Assembly: GCA_045600585.1 (NCBI GenBank)
Contig: JAZRYE010000021.1
Location: 1-61,589 of the forward strand
Direction: 5' to 3'
Source of the DNA: JAZRYE01 sp045600585
GTDB taxonomy: Bacteria; Bacillota_I; Bacilli_A; RFN20; CAG-826
DNA: 61,589 nt
Shown: piece by piece, positions 51,527 to 61,400 of the stretch
How positions within the stretch are numbered: position 1 is the first letter of the stretch
Layout: every line of letters begins with the position of its first letter
Made by a program: the position numbers and the translations under genes
The notes under the pieces: generated by a model
Seen by the model: the letters and a program-made list of their open reading frames with translations, nothing else
Databases searched by the model: none
Told to the model about the DNA's origin: nothing

Positions 51527-51572
51527 AATTGTCTAACTTAATGACAAAATTAAAGATCAAGGAGGTGCAAAT

Positions 51573-52013
51573 ATGAAATTGCATGAACTTCACGCTACAG
51601 AAGGTTCACGTCGTGAACATTTCCGTAAAGGCCGCGGTCTTGCTTCTGGTAACGGCAAAACAGCCGGTAAAGGAATGAAGGGCCAAAACTCTCGTAGTGG
51701 CGGCGGTGTCCGTTTAGGATTTGAAGGTGGTCAATTACCATTATTCAGACGTTTACCTAAACGTGGCTTCAAAAATGTAAATCATGTCAATTATGCAACC
51801 ATTAACGTTGGAGATCTTAACAGATTCGAAGACGGTACAGTGGTCTCCCCAGCATTATTAAAAGAAGTTGGCTTATTAACCAAAGAATATGATGGCTTAA
51901 AAGTTTTAGGCGGTGGCAAACTCGAAAGAAATTTAACTGTCCAAGCTCAAGCATTCTCAAAATCTGCGGAAGCCGCAATTAGTGCTGTCGGTGGCAAAAT
52001 TGAGGTGATCTAA
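51573..52013 (+). CDS. rplO: Ribosomal protein L15
   Basis: A 146-residue 50S protein. MKLHELHATEGSRREHFRKG, KGMKGQNSRSGGGVRLGFEG and GGQLPLFRRLPKRGF are typical; length matches. AAGGAGG upstream; only 46 bases separate it from rpsE, with no reading frame for L30. Confidence 0.98.
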   Translation: MKLHELHATEGSRREHFRKGRGLASGNGKTAGKGMKGQNSRSGGGVRLGFEGGQLPLFRRLPKRGFKNVNHVNYATINVGDLNRFEDGTVVSPALLKEVGLLTKEYDGLKVLGGGKLERNLTVQAQAFSKSAEAAISAVGGKIEVI

Positions 52014-52014
52014 C

Positions 52015-53361
52015 ATGAAGAAGCTAGTATCAATCTTAAAAAACAAAGAAATCATGAACCGTATCTTATTTACGGTTCTCATCCTCTTCGTCTTCCGTGT
52101 TGGTGCTCAAATTACTGTTCCAGGTGTTACTCTTGGTGATGACTTAAATAGTTATCTCTCTAGTAATAATGCCTTATCATTAATGAACTTATTAGGTGGT
52201 GGAACTCTTCAAACGTTCTCCATCTTCGCTCTTGGTGTTTCACCTTACATTACTGCACAGATTATCGTTCAATTATTAGCAACTGATGTTCTTCCTGCAT
52301 TAAGTGACTTGAAACGTCAAGGTCAATACGGAAGAAAGAAAATGGAATTGGCAACTCGTTACTTAACATTAATGCTCGGTGCTGTTCAAGCATACGGTAT
52401 TGTTAAGACAATGCAGTCCTCTTCCTATATTACCTTCCAGATGGCCGAGAAAGAATGGCTCACTTATATCTACATTGTCGTTATCTTAATGGCAGGATCT
52501 ATGTTAGTTATGTGGCTCGGTGACCAAATTTCTGTTAAAGGTATTGGTAATGGTATCTCTATGATTATCTTCGCTGGTATCGTATGCTCATTACCAACTC
52601 AGCTCTCCGGAGCATTCACAAAGTGGGTTTCAACCGCTTTAGGTACAGGTAAGGAATTAACTGGTATCTTCCAGTTCTTGCTCTACGTCTTAGCTGACTT
52701 ACTCATCATTTCCTTCGTTACGTTCGTTGAACTTTCTCAAAGAAAGATTCCGGTACAACACTCAGGAAAAGGTGGCCAAACACAAAGTATGGCAAAAGCA
52801 AGCTTCTTACCAATTAAGATTAACTCTGCTGGTGTTATTCCTGTCATCTTCGCTAGCTCAATCTTAATGGCACCAAGTGTTATTGTGGCATTTATCGACT
52901 CTAATGCAACTAATGCAAAATGGTTAGGTATCTTCTCTACATCAACACTTTATGAAATGAATGGTTGGAAAATGCCATGGGGCTTAATTATCTATTTAGT
53001 CCTCATCGTTGCATTTACATTCTTCTATTCAAATTTACAAATCAATCCAGAACAAATGGCAGAAAACTTCCAAAAGAACGGCAGCTACATTCCTGGTATT
53101 CGTCCAGGTATTGAAACTGAACGTTATGTTAGAAAAGTTTTAAATAGAGTTACAGTCCTTGGTGCTATCTCATTAGCAATCATTGCAGCTCTCCCACCAA
53201 TCTTAACTATGACTGGTATCTTCGGAGATAACTCCTCACTCGCTTTAGGCGGTACAGGTCTTATCATCGTTGTCGGTGTTGCTCTTGAACTTAACTCTCA
53301 AATTAACGGATTGCTCGCCGGCAAGTCTTTCGATGAAGTCGTTGCTGGTGGAGGACAATAA
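52015..53361 (+). CDS. secY: Protein translocase subunit SecY
   Basis: A 448-residue channel subunit of the Sec translocon with ten membrane helices. FRVGAQITVPGV near residue 25, the plug region LMNLLGGGTLQTFSIFALGV, SPYITAQIIVQLL and the C-terminal PGIRPGIETERYV are conserved. It begins one base after the rplO stop; AGGTGA is the ribosome-binding site within rplO. Confidence 0.97.
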   Translation: MKKLVSILKNKEIMNRILFTVLILFVFRVGAQITVPGVTLGDDLNSYLSSNNALSLMNLLGGGTLQTFSIFALGVSPYITAQIIVQLLATDVLPALSDLKRQGQYGRKKMELATRYLTLMLGAVQAYGIVKTMQSSSYITFQMAEKEWLTYIYIVVILMAGSMLVMWLGDQISVKGIGNGISMIIFAGIVCSLPTQLSGAFTKWVSTALGTGKELTGIFQFLLYVLADLLIISFVTFVELSQRKIPVQHSGKGGQTQSMAKASFLPIKINSAGVIPVIFASSILMAPSVIVAFIDSNATNAKWLGIFSTSTLYEMNGWKMPWGLIIYLVLIVAFTFFYSNLQINPEQMAENFQKNGSYIPGIRPGIETERYVRKVLNRVTVLGAISLAIIAALPPILTMTGIFGDNSSLALGGTGLIIVVGVALELNSQINGLLAGKSFDEVVAGGGQ

Positions 53362-54011
53362 TGAAAAAGAACATTATTCTTATGGGTCCTCCTGGTGCTG
53401 GAAAAGGCACCTTAGCCAAGAAACTTGTTGCTAAATATGGTTTCGCGCATATTTCTACTGGAGATATGTTTAGAGAAGCTATATCTAAACAAACAGAACT
53501 TGGTAAACTCGCAGATTCTTATATTTCAAAAGGAAATCTTGTTCCTGATGAAGTTACTATCGCGATTGTTAAAGATCGTCTTAGTCAAAAGGATCTCGAT
53601 AATGGATTTCTACTAGATGGTTTCCCAAGAACTTTGCCTCAATCAGAAGCTCTACAAGCCATCAGTAAAGAAATAAATCGTCCAATTGATGTCGTAATTG
53701 ATGTTAATTGTGACCATGACGAATTAGTAAAGCGTATTTCAGGTCGTCGCGTTTGTAAGAAATGTGGAACCCCATTCCATATTGTAAATGTCAAACCTAA
53801 GGTTGAAGGCATCTGCGATAATTGTGGTGGACCGCTCTATCAAAGAAGCGATGATAATGAAGGAGCCTTAAAAGTTCGTTTACAACATTACGTCAAAGAC
53901 ACTGAACCATTAATTAACTATTATTCTAATCTTGGATTATTAAATAGTTTTGATTCTAGTGGTTCTACAGACGTATTACTCGATGAAATCTCAAAATTTC
54001 TAGAAAGCTAA
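53361..54011 (+). CDS. adk: Adenylate kinase
   Basis: A 216-residue enzyme making two ADP from ATP and AMP. The P-loop GPPGAGKGT is at residues 9-17, HISTGDMFREAI near 31, LLDGFPRTLPQSEAL near 84, and the LID holds a zinc site (CKKCGTPFH ... CDNC), as in Gram-positive enzymes. Overlaps secY by one base. Confidence 0.97.
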   Translation: MKKNIILMGPPGAGKGTLAKKLVAKYGFAHISTGDMFREAISKQTELGKLADSYISKGNLVPDEVTIAIVKDRLSQKDLDNGFLLDGFPRTLPQSEALQAISKEINRPIDVVIDVNCDHDELVKRISGRRVCKKCGTPFHIVNVKPKVEGICDNCGGPLYQRSDDNEGALKVRLQHYVKDTEPLINYYSNLGLLNSFDSSGSTDVLLDEISKFLES

Positions 54012-54013
54012 TT

Positions 54014-54790
54014 ATGATAACTGTCAAGTCACCAAGGGAAATTGAATTAATGAAAGAAGCCGGCAGAGTAGTAAATCTTGTATTTGCCACTTTAAAGCCA
54101 ATGCTTGTTAATGGTGTTAATACATTAGATTTAGACCTAATGGCAGAAAAAATCATTCGCGATAATGGATGTACCCCACCTTGCAAAGGGTATTATGGTT
54201 ATCCAGGAAGCATATGCATTTCTGTTAATGACACCCTTATCCACGGTATCCCTTCTAAAAAGATTATTCTTAGAGAAGGCGATATTGTCTCCCTTGATGT
54301 CGTGGCAAGTTACAAAGGCTACTGTGCAGATGCTACTCGTACATATGCGGTAGGGGTAACAACTGAAAGAGCAAAACGCTTAATGGAAGTCACCAAACAG
54401 TCTTTCTTTGAAGCATTAAAGCTAATCAAAGAAGGAATACACCTCGGTGATATTTCACACAGAATCCAAGAAATTAACGAAAGTAATGGTTATTCAATTG
54501 CTAGAGATTATACAGGACATGGAATTGGTGCTCACATGCACGAAGATCCAAGCATTCCTAATTATGGTCTAGCAGGAACTGGCCCAGTACTTAAGGCAGG
54601 CATGGCACTTGCTATTGAACCAATGGTTCTTGAAGGTAAGGCTGCTACACGTGTCCTTGGAGATGGCTGGACAGTTAAGAGCAAAGATGGAAAGCTCACT
54701 TGTCACTATGAAAATACAGTAATAGTTACTAAGGAAGGCTTTGAAGTCATTACTATGAATGAGGAGGAAAAGAAGGAAATTTATGTCTAA
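54014..54790 (+). CDS. map: Methionine aminopeptidase, type I
   Basis: A 258-residue metalloprotease removing the initiator methionine. The five metal ligands are in GDIVSLDVVASYKGYCADAT (two Asp), GHGIGAHMHEDPSIPNYG (His), AIEPMV (Glu) and CHYENTVIVT (Glu). Substrate His lies in NDTLIHGIP. It overlaps infA by eight bases. Confidence 0.96.
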   Translation: MITVKSPREIELMKEAGRVVNLVFATLKPMLVNGVNTLDLDLMAEKIIRDNGCTPPCKGYYGYPGSICISVNDTLIHGIPSKKIILREGDIVSLDVVASYKGYCADATRTYAVGVTTERAKRLMEVTKQSFFEALKLIKEGIHLGDISHRIQEINESNGYSIARDYTGHGIGAHMHEDPSIPNYGLAGTGPVLKAGMALAIEPMVLEGKAATRVLGDGWTVKSKDGKLTCHYENTVIVTKEGFEVITMNEEEKKEIYV

Positions 54791-55001
54791 ATCAGACGTC
54801 ATCGAAGTACAGGCGGTCGTTACTGAGACATTACCAAACGCTATGTTTAAGGTAAAACTCGAAAACGGCGTCGTAATTCTGGCTACCGTTTCTGGAAAAA
54901 TCAGAATGAATTACATTCGCATTCTTCCAGGTGATAGAGTTACGGTTGAAATCTCGCCTTATGATTTAACACGGGGCCGCATAACATTCAGGTTTAAATA
55001 A
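54783..55001 (+). CDS. infA: Translation initiation factor IF-1
   Basis: A 72-residue OB-fold protein. The start at 54783 with GAAGGA upstream gives MSKSDVIEVQAVVTETLPNA; MFKVKLENG, HIS-less SGKIRMNYIRILPGDRV and DLTRGRITFRFK are typical, and the length is exactly that of the family. The frame continues upstream to another ATG inside map, which lacks support. Confidence 0.97.
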   Translation: MSKSDVIEVQAVVTETLPNAMFKVKLENGVVILATVSGKIRMNYIRILPGDRVTVEISPYDLTRGRITFRFK

Positions 55002-55037
55002 TTCCTGGTCAAAATTATTACTTAAGGAGGAATACTT

Positions 55038-55151
55038 ATGAAAGTCAGACCTTCAGTCAAACCAATCTGCTCAAAGTGTAGAGTTATTAAGAGAAATGGC
55101 AAAGTTATGGTCATTTGCTCTGATCCAAAACACAAGCAGAGACAAGGTTAA
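55038..55151 (+). CDS. rpmJ: Ribosomal protein L36
   Basis: A 37-residue zinc ribbon protein of the 50S subunit: MKVRPSVKPICSKCRVIKRN, then GKVMVICSDPKHKQRQG. Cys11, Cys14, Cys27 and His32 are the zinc ligands. AAGGAGG lies eight bases upstream. Position between infA and rpsM is the standard one. Confidence 0.97.
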   Translation: MKVRPSVKPICSKCRVIKRNGKVMVICSDPKHKQRQG

Positions 55152-55167
55152 TAGGAGGACATAGAAT

Positions 55168-55545
55168 ATGGCACGTATCGTTGGTGTTGATATTCCAAAC
55201 GACAAACAAGTCGGAATCTCCCTTACCTACATCTATGGTATCGGTAGAAAAATCGCTGCAGACATTTGTAGAGATGCAAAAGTTGATAGCACAATTAGAG
55301 TTAAAGATTTAACTGATGAACAATTAGGTGCAATCAGAAATGAAATCGCTAACTATAAAACAGAAGGTGATCTTCGTAGAGAAGTCGCTTTAAACATCAA
55401 GCGTTTAACAGAAATCGGTTGTTTCCGTGGTTCACGTCATAAGAAGGGTTTACCTGTCCGTGGCCAAAGAACAAAGACAAACGCAAGAACAAGAAAAGGC
55501 CCACGTAAAACCATCGCTAATAAGAAGATGGCTCCACAAGGCTAA
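55168..55545 (+). CDS. rpsM: Ribosomal protein S13
   Basis: A 125-residue 30S head protein. MARIVGVDIPNDKQVGISLT, YIYGIGRKIAADIC and GCFRGSRHKKGLPVRGQRTK then TNARTRKGPRK are typical; length near 121. AGGAGG upstream. Confidence 0.98.
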   Translation: MARIVGVDIPNDKQVGISLTYIYGIGRKIAADICRDAKVDSTIRVKDLTDEQLGAIRNEIANYKTEGDLRREVALNIKRLTEIGCFRGSRHKKGLPVRGQRTKTNARTRKGPRKTIANKKMAPQG

Positions 55546-55560
55546 TGAAAGGAGAAGATT

Positions 55561-55950
55561 ATGGCTAAAAAGACTACTACACGTAAAAAGAAAGTCAAAC
55601 GTACATTTACTCGTGGTGTTGCCCACATCCACTCCACATTCAACAATACTATCGTCACAATTTGTGACTGCGATGGTAATGCCTTATCATGGAGTTCCGC
55701 TGGTGCAAACGGCTTTAAAGGTGCTAAGAAATCTACACCTTTCGCTGCAGGACAAGCTGCTGAAGCTGCTGCTCGTGCTGCATACGAACAAGGCATCCGT
55801 CAAGTTGACGTCGATGTTAAGGGTCCAGGCCCAGGCCGTGAAAGTGCAGTTCGTTCATTAGCAGTTGCTGGATTACAAGTATTATCAATTGTTGATAGCA
55901 CTCCAATCCCACACAACGGCTGCCGCCCACCTAAGAAACCACGTGGATAA
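55561..55950 (+). CDS. rpsK: Ribosomal protein S11
   Basis: A 129-residue 30S platform protein. GVAHIHSTFNNTIVTICDCD, SWSSAGANGFKGAKKSTPFA and PHNGCRPPKKPRG at the end are conserved; length matches. AAAGGAG upstream. Confidence 0.98.
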   Translation: MAKKTTTRKKKVKRTFTRGVAHIHSTFNNTIVTICDCDGNALSWSSAGANGFKGAKKSTPFAAGQAAEAAARAAYEQGIRQVDVDVKGPGPGRESAVRSLAVAGLQVLSIVDSTPIPHNGCRPPKKPRG

Positions 55951-55968
55951 TAAGGAGGTATAAACCAC

Positions 55969-56934
55969 ATGAAAATCGCCAATCCATTTGAAAGATTTGC
56001 AGTTTCTCAAGCAGACTATGATGGAACAGAAAATTATGGACGTTTCGTCATTGAACCACTCGAAAGAGGTTTTGGACAAACATTAGGTAACTCATTAAGA
56101 AGAGTTTTACTCTCTAGCTTACCTGGTGCTTCTATCTATGCGATTGAAGTGGAAGGTGCTCGTCACGAATTCACAGCATTAGAAGGTGTTGAAGAAGACG
56201 TTACCTCTATTATTCTCAATTTAAAAGATTTAGTCTTACGCATTCCTGCAGAAGACGATTCCAATAAGAAACTCGAAATCAATGTTACAGGACCAGCAGT
56301 TGTCACAGCTGGCGACATCGTTTGCCCAACAGGCGTCGAAGTTGTCAATCCAGACTTAGTTATTGCTAATGTTTGTGAAGGTGGCTCCTTAAGAATGATC
56401 TTACACGCTAGAAATGGCCGTGGCTATGTCACTGGTGAACAAAACAAAGTCTTACACCCAGCTCTTCAAGTCGGTGTTATCTCAACTGATAGTAACTACT
56501 CACCAGTTAAGAAAGCTAACTACATCGTTGAAGGTACTCGTGTTGGACATGATTCACGCTTTGACAAGTTAACATTAGAAGTTTGGACAAATGGTTCAAT
56601 GCTTCCACAAGAAGCAGTCGCATTATCTGCAAAGATTTTGATTGATCACTTTGCTAAACTCGTCGATGTTGCTGATATCACAAGAGATATCAATATTGAA
56701 AAAGACGAAGAACAAGTTGAAGAAAATAAGTATGACAACATTACTATTGAAGAACTTGACCTCTCCGCACGTTCTTATAACTGCTTAAAGAGAGCATCTA
56801 TTCAAACAGTTCTCGAATTAACAGAAAAGAGCGAAGAAGAAATGATGAAAGTTAAGAACTTAGGCAAGAAATCCTTAAAAGAAATTAAGGAAAAACTTGC
56901 AGGTATCGGACTTTCATTCAAAGATTTTGAATAA
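55969..56934 (+). CDS. rpoA: RNA polymerase alpha subunit
   Basis: A 321-residue subunit. The N-terminal assembly domain has YGRFVIEPLERGFGQTLGNS followed by LRRVLLSSLPGAS, and the C-terminal domain (about residues 250-320) has the helix-hairpin-helix DNA-contact region ELDLSARSYNCLKRASIQTV and NLGKKSLKEIKEKL. Length matches (about 315). AAGGAGG upstream. Confidence 0.98.
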   Translation: MKIANPFERFAVSQADYDGTENYGRFVIEPLERGFGQTLGNSLRRVLLSSLPGASIYAIEVEGARHEFTALEGVEEDVTSIILNLKDLVLRIPAEDDSNKKLEINVTGPAVVTAGDIVCPTGVEVVNPDLVIANVCEGGSLRMILHARNGRGYVTGEQNKVLHPALQVGVISTDSNYSPVKKANYIVEGTRVGHDSRFDKLTLEVWTNGSMLPQEAVALSAKILIDHFAKLVDVADITRDINIEKDEEQVEENKYDNITIEELDLSARSYNCLKRASIQTVLELTEKSEEEMMKVKNLGKKSLKEIKEKLAGIGLSFKDFE

Positions 56935-56948
56935 GGAGGTAATGATTT

Positions 56949-57356
56949 ATGCCAGCACAAGGTAGAAAAAATGTTCATGGTAAGACCGGCGTAAGATTTA
57001 AAGCCGCTTATACAAAGAGCAAATATGAAAACATGCTCCGTAACGTCGTTACTGATTTAATCGTTCACGATTCCATCAAAGTTACAGCTAGCGTTGCTGT
57101 TGACGTCATTAAAGAAGCTGATAGATTAGTTACTTTAACTAAAAAAGAAGATGTCATGAATGCAAAAAGACAAGCTGCAGCATTTGTTCGTAACGTTTAC
57201 GTTGATGAAGCAAAGACTGTTTCTGCTTTAGATAAGTTATTTAACACAATCGGCCCTAAATTTGCTGCTCGTAACGGTGGTTACACAAGACAGTTCAAAT
57301 TAGGAAACCGTAAAGGTGATGATGCACCAATCGTGCTCGTTACTTGGGTTGACTAA
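56949..57356 (+). CDS. rplQ: Ribosomal protein L17
   Basis: A 135-residue 50S protein near the exit tunnel. The family start normally reads M-x-x-RKLGR; here it is MPAQGRKNVHGKTGVRFKAA, then MLRNVVTDLIVHDSIKVT and GGYTRQFKLGNRKGDDAPI then VLVTWVD. The N-terminus is thus rather divergent. Last gene of the cluster, before a very strong terminator. Confidence 0.95.
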   Translation: MPAQGRKNVHGKTGVRFKAAYTKSKYENMLRNVVTDLIVHDSIKVTASVAVDVIKEADRLVTLTKKEDVMNAKRQAAAFVRNVYVDEAKTVSALDKLFNTIGPKFAARNGGYTRQFKLGNRKGDDAPIVLVTWVD

Positions 57357-57368
57357 TCTAAGTTAAAC

Positions 57369-57407
57369 AAAAAAAATCCCGATATTCATTTATCGGGATT
57401 TTTTTAT
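57369..57407. terminator. Bidirectional terminator at the end of the ribosomal cluster
   Basis: About 15-bp perfect stem, AAAAATCCCGATA with TATCGGGATTTTT, loop TTCATT, with A and T runs on both sides. It can end both the ribosomal transcript and the minus-strand epimerase transcript. Confidence 0.93.
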
Positions 57408-57416
57408 TGCTCAATA

Positions 57417-58400
57417 TTAATATATTTTCTTAAATGAATAAGAAATTGAACGAATGTATTTAGTGTCTTTTTTAAGTATTGCTCTATTTAATGTTGAATC
57501 TTGTGGTTCGATAGCTATACCTTGATGTAATTCTTCTTCTGTACCAATTAATTTTGCGTCAGTTTTATAGTTACATGTATAGATTTGGCATCCAGAAAAA
57601 TCTGTATATATATCTAATTCATATTTAGGAGACACTAATCTAATTTCTTTTAATAAGAATTTACTAAATATGTAGTGGTGGTCATATCCATTAGTCTTGC
57701 TATTTATTAAATAAGGATTATTAATACGATCAGTAATGTATCTTAATCTTCTAAAGGACATTACTTTATTAACTATTCTTTCTTCTAATGGAATTAAATC
57801 ATCTGGATTTGGATGAATATATTTTCTTGCTGGAATTTTAAGTCTGATATTATCTAAATTCTTTTCGCCTAATGAGAAGAATGTATGGTTAGTTAAACTA
57901 ACGATAGTGTCTTCATCACTTTTAGCCATGAAAGTTAAATAAATTGATTCTTTTTTGATTATGTAGTTAACAAAATATGTAATGTTACCAGGCAAACCAT
58001 CCTCAAGATGCTTTTTTACGTAAAAATAGGTGATTGTAAGCGTGTTTTCTTCTTCTTTGATTTTGTAACTAAAGAATTTATTACTGAGCCCAGGAAGGCC
58101 GCTATGAAGGGAATTACTGCCCTCGTTTACATCCGTTTGATAAGTATTGTTATTGATCTCAACCCTGCCATCTTTAACTCTATTACCAATTGGACCGATA
58201 GTTTTTCCTAAATACAAATCATTCTTCTTAAAATCTTTGGAATCAGAAGTGGTAAGAGTCATTATTTCGTTGCAGTAAAAAATACTATAAATAGATGCTC
58301 CGAGGTCAGTGAAAGTTACTTTTAAATCATTATTCGTAACTTCAATGAATTTAATTCCGTTTTCTTTATATTCTTTAAATTGCATGTCAGTATGATACAT
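57417..58400 (-). CDS. Aldose 1-epimerase (galactose mutarotase family)
   Basis: A 327-residue (from ATG at 58400) aldose-1-epimerase family protein. FTDLGASIYSIFY near the start, GKTIGPIGNRVKDGRV, SNSLHSGLPGLSNK with the conserved His, SLTNHTFFSLG near residue 175 with the second His, YDHHYIF, and GIAIEPQDSTLNRA near 300 with the Glu base are the family motifs. The frame is open to an ATG at 58433, and another ATG is at 58385. A TATAGA box ends nine bases before 58400 and there is no ribosome-binding site, so a near-leaderless start is likely. Confidence 0.87.
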   Translation of the reverse strand: MYHTDMQFKEYKENGIKFIEVTNNDLKVTFTDLGASIYSIFYCNEIMTLTTSDSKDFKKNDLYLGKTIGPIGNRVKDGRVEINNNTYQTDVNEGSNSLHSGLPGLSNKFFSYKIKEEENTLTITYFYVKKHLEDGLPGNITYFVNYIIKKESIYLTFMAKSDEDTIVSLTNHTFFSLGEKNLDNIRLKIPARKYIHPNPDDLIPLEERIVNKVMSFRRLRYITDRINNPYLINSKTNGYDHHYIFSKFLLKEIRLVSPKYELDIYTDFSGCQIYTCNYKTDAKLIGTEEELHQGIAIEPQDSTLNRAILKKDTKYIRSISYSFKKIY

Positions 58401-58498
58401 ATATGATACTCTATATTTTAAACTAAAAATCAATCAATTGCTTCTATTTATGTTTAATTTTATTGTTATTTTTAACTTTTGTAATATATATTTAAGTT

Positions 58499-61400
58499 AT
58501 GATTACTAGCAGAGTTATCAATCCTCAAATTTATTATTATAATACCTACAATTTTCAGCCTGTTTCATGCGAACAATTGTATGTATTAAATCAAGGTTAT
58601 TGCTTAATTTATGATATTATTCCTGATTTAAATTGTTGTAGCCTTTCTTTTAACATTTATTGTGAAGAAGGATGTCCAGCTATTCTTTCTATAATTACAA
58701 ATCCTCAAATATCATCTATTGAGTCTTTAATGTCTTCATTTGATTCATATTCTGAAGGTGAGTATTTATTTGGAGTAACAACTAAACCAAATTCCAATAA
58801 TAAAATTACTATTGATAAAACTTTTATTGATTCTAATATATCTTCAAATGGACACTTGTATTTGACTATTAAATACATGTCAGCCATTAGATCCTTTATA
58901 GCTTTTTCAAATTTAAATGCTCAAGAACTCATAATCTCTGATGAAGGATTGATGCCAAATCATTCTTTTGAAGATTATTCTCTTGATTCAGCAAATTTAA
59001 AAATCGATAGGGGAAATGGAAAATCATTTTTAACAATTGCTCAATTTCAAACAAATGATCCATTAACTCCTATTAATATTTCTTTTAGTTATAATGAAGA
59101 TGCTGGATTAAGACATAATTATCAAATATCAATTAATGAAATAAATGATGATGAATTTCTTTTAATTAATCCGACTGGTTATAAGGAAAATTTCATTAAA
59201 ATTAATAATGAAGATTTATCAAAATATGATATCGATGAACCTTTCCAAGAAGGTGATGTTTTCTATTACTCTTCTATTTCATCTAGTTATGCATATAAAA
59301 GAAGTAATCGCCTTAATATAGTAAATAGAAATGATGAAACTTATATATTTTATGAAGGAAAATTGAACTCTATTACATTTTGTCATGAAACATTGTCTTT
59401 TCTTTATCAAGGTAATTTATTAACATCTATTTCTAATACTAGAGAAATCGTTAATTTATATTATTTTAATGGGGAACTTTCATATATCTCATCAGCAAAT
59501 ATCAATCTTCCAATGTTGATGATTAGTCATAGTAGTAATTCGTATACGTTTCTAACATATAATAACAACATTTTAATAAATCATACTGTCTTAGAATTAG
59601 GAAACGATTATTTGGATGGTTATATTACTAAAATCAAAGATTTAATTTCAAATAATTATTACGAACTTAATTATGATTCTAACTTAAAAGTCTCAAATAT
59701 ATCATTTAAAAAACGTACTGATAATAATGACGAGTTACTTATTTATAAGGATTATTATTCATATAACGATAATAAAACAACTGTTACTAATTCTTTAGAT
59801 CAAAGAAAAGTTTATTACTTTGATAATTATTTAAGATTAGTTACTTTAATTGATGAAAACAAAAAAGTTACTTCTTATTCATATGAACCTCTTGAAGAAC
59901 ATTATTCAAGCAATATTTCTTCAATTAATAAAGCTATATCTATTAGAAGAAACTATATAGAAAACCATCTTTTTGAAAAAGGGTTAGAATCATGGGGCTT
60001 TTCTGGAACAGGCTCATATTCTATTTCTTCTAATTCAATATACGGCTCTTCTTCTTTATGTGTTGAAACAAATGCTAATCAAACTTTAACTATTACTCAA
60101 GCTATTGTTGATCCAAAAAGAGGTACCTATAAATTAAAAGCTTTTCTTAAATTAGTTGAGGCTTCGTCTTTTATAACTATTTCTTTAAAGGCTACTTATT
60201 CAACCGTGCCTATAATAACTCCTATATTTAGGTCATCTAGTGATGTGTCTAATGCAATTATTCCTCCTATTCATCCTATAGGAAATGAAACGATTACTAA
60301 ATCGATAACAATAAGTGATATAGATGAATACAAAGAATATCAATTAGATGATTTAACTATTCCTAATTCTGCTACTTTGATAAGCGAACTATTAATTACA
60401 ATATCTATACCTTCAAACACGAAAGTCTATTTTGATTATTTTTCTTTTGATGAAGAACTTGATCCAAAAGTTAATTTATTATCTAATGGCTATTTAGAAA
60501 AGATAAGTAATAATTTCCCAACTGATTGGAGGTTTATTAATGATAATCATGATGGCTTTTCTATTATTAATTCGGTTAATGAGTTTTCATTATTAGATAA
60601 CAATGCTTGTAGCATTAAATTCCCTTCTAAAACATTTGATGGAACTGATAGGGGAATAAAACAAACCATTAATATATCTGGTAAAAGAAATGACAAATAT
60701 ACATTATCGGTTATTTCAAAATCTTTAACTTCTTCTAATACAAAATATCAAGCCTATATATCTTTTAAAATGGGAGAAGCGATAAAGACATATTATTTTG
60801 ACTTTATTAAAGATTATTCTTCTTATCAGCTTCTTACTAGATCAATCACTTCAGAAATTGATTATAACTCAATAGAAGTAGGGGTTATTTTTAATGGTTC
60901 AGAAGAAGTTATATTCGATTCTTTTGAATTACTTAAAGAAGCGACTTATCTCGATATTAGTCATGATTCATTTAATAATGTTTCGTTTTCCTCTTCTTCC
61001 TATTTAGGATATAAAAAGAACAAAGTAATTGCTTCTATTTCTAATGATGGAGATTTATCCATCTACGATTATGATGATAGAAACAATTTAATAGGAATTA
61101 CTCGTGATGATAATTTATCTATTCGCAATTTTTATGATGATGATAATCATTTAATTTCATCTACCTTACATTACGAAGGGGAAGAAATATCTCGAAGCCG
61201 AAATTATCAAAATTTGTTATTAGTTCAATCAATAGATGAACATCAAAACGTCACTTCTTATGAATACGAAGATATTACCAATAGACTATCAAATAAAATT
61301 TTAGGTAATAGCAAGGAAAGTTATTCATATAACAACAAAAATGATTTAACTCAAATTTCTATTTTGAATAATAGTAACAATCATCTGCTTTCTTCTAATT

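Noticed and set aside
58705..58887. 60-codon minus-strand frame in the YD-protein gene
   Set aside because: Shadow of the long plus-strand frame, no start signals.
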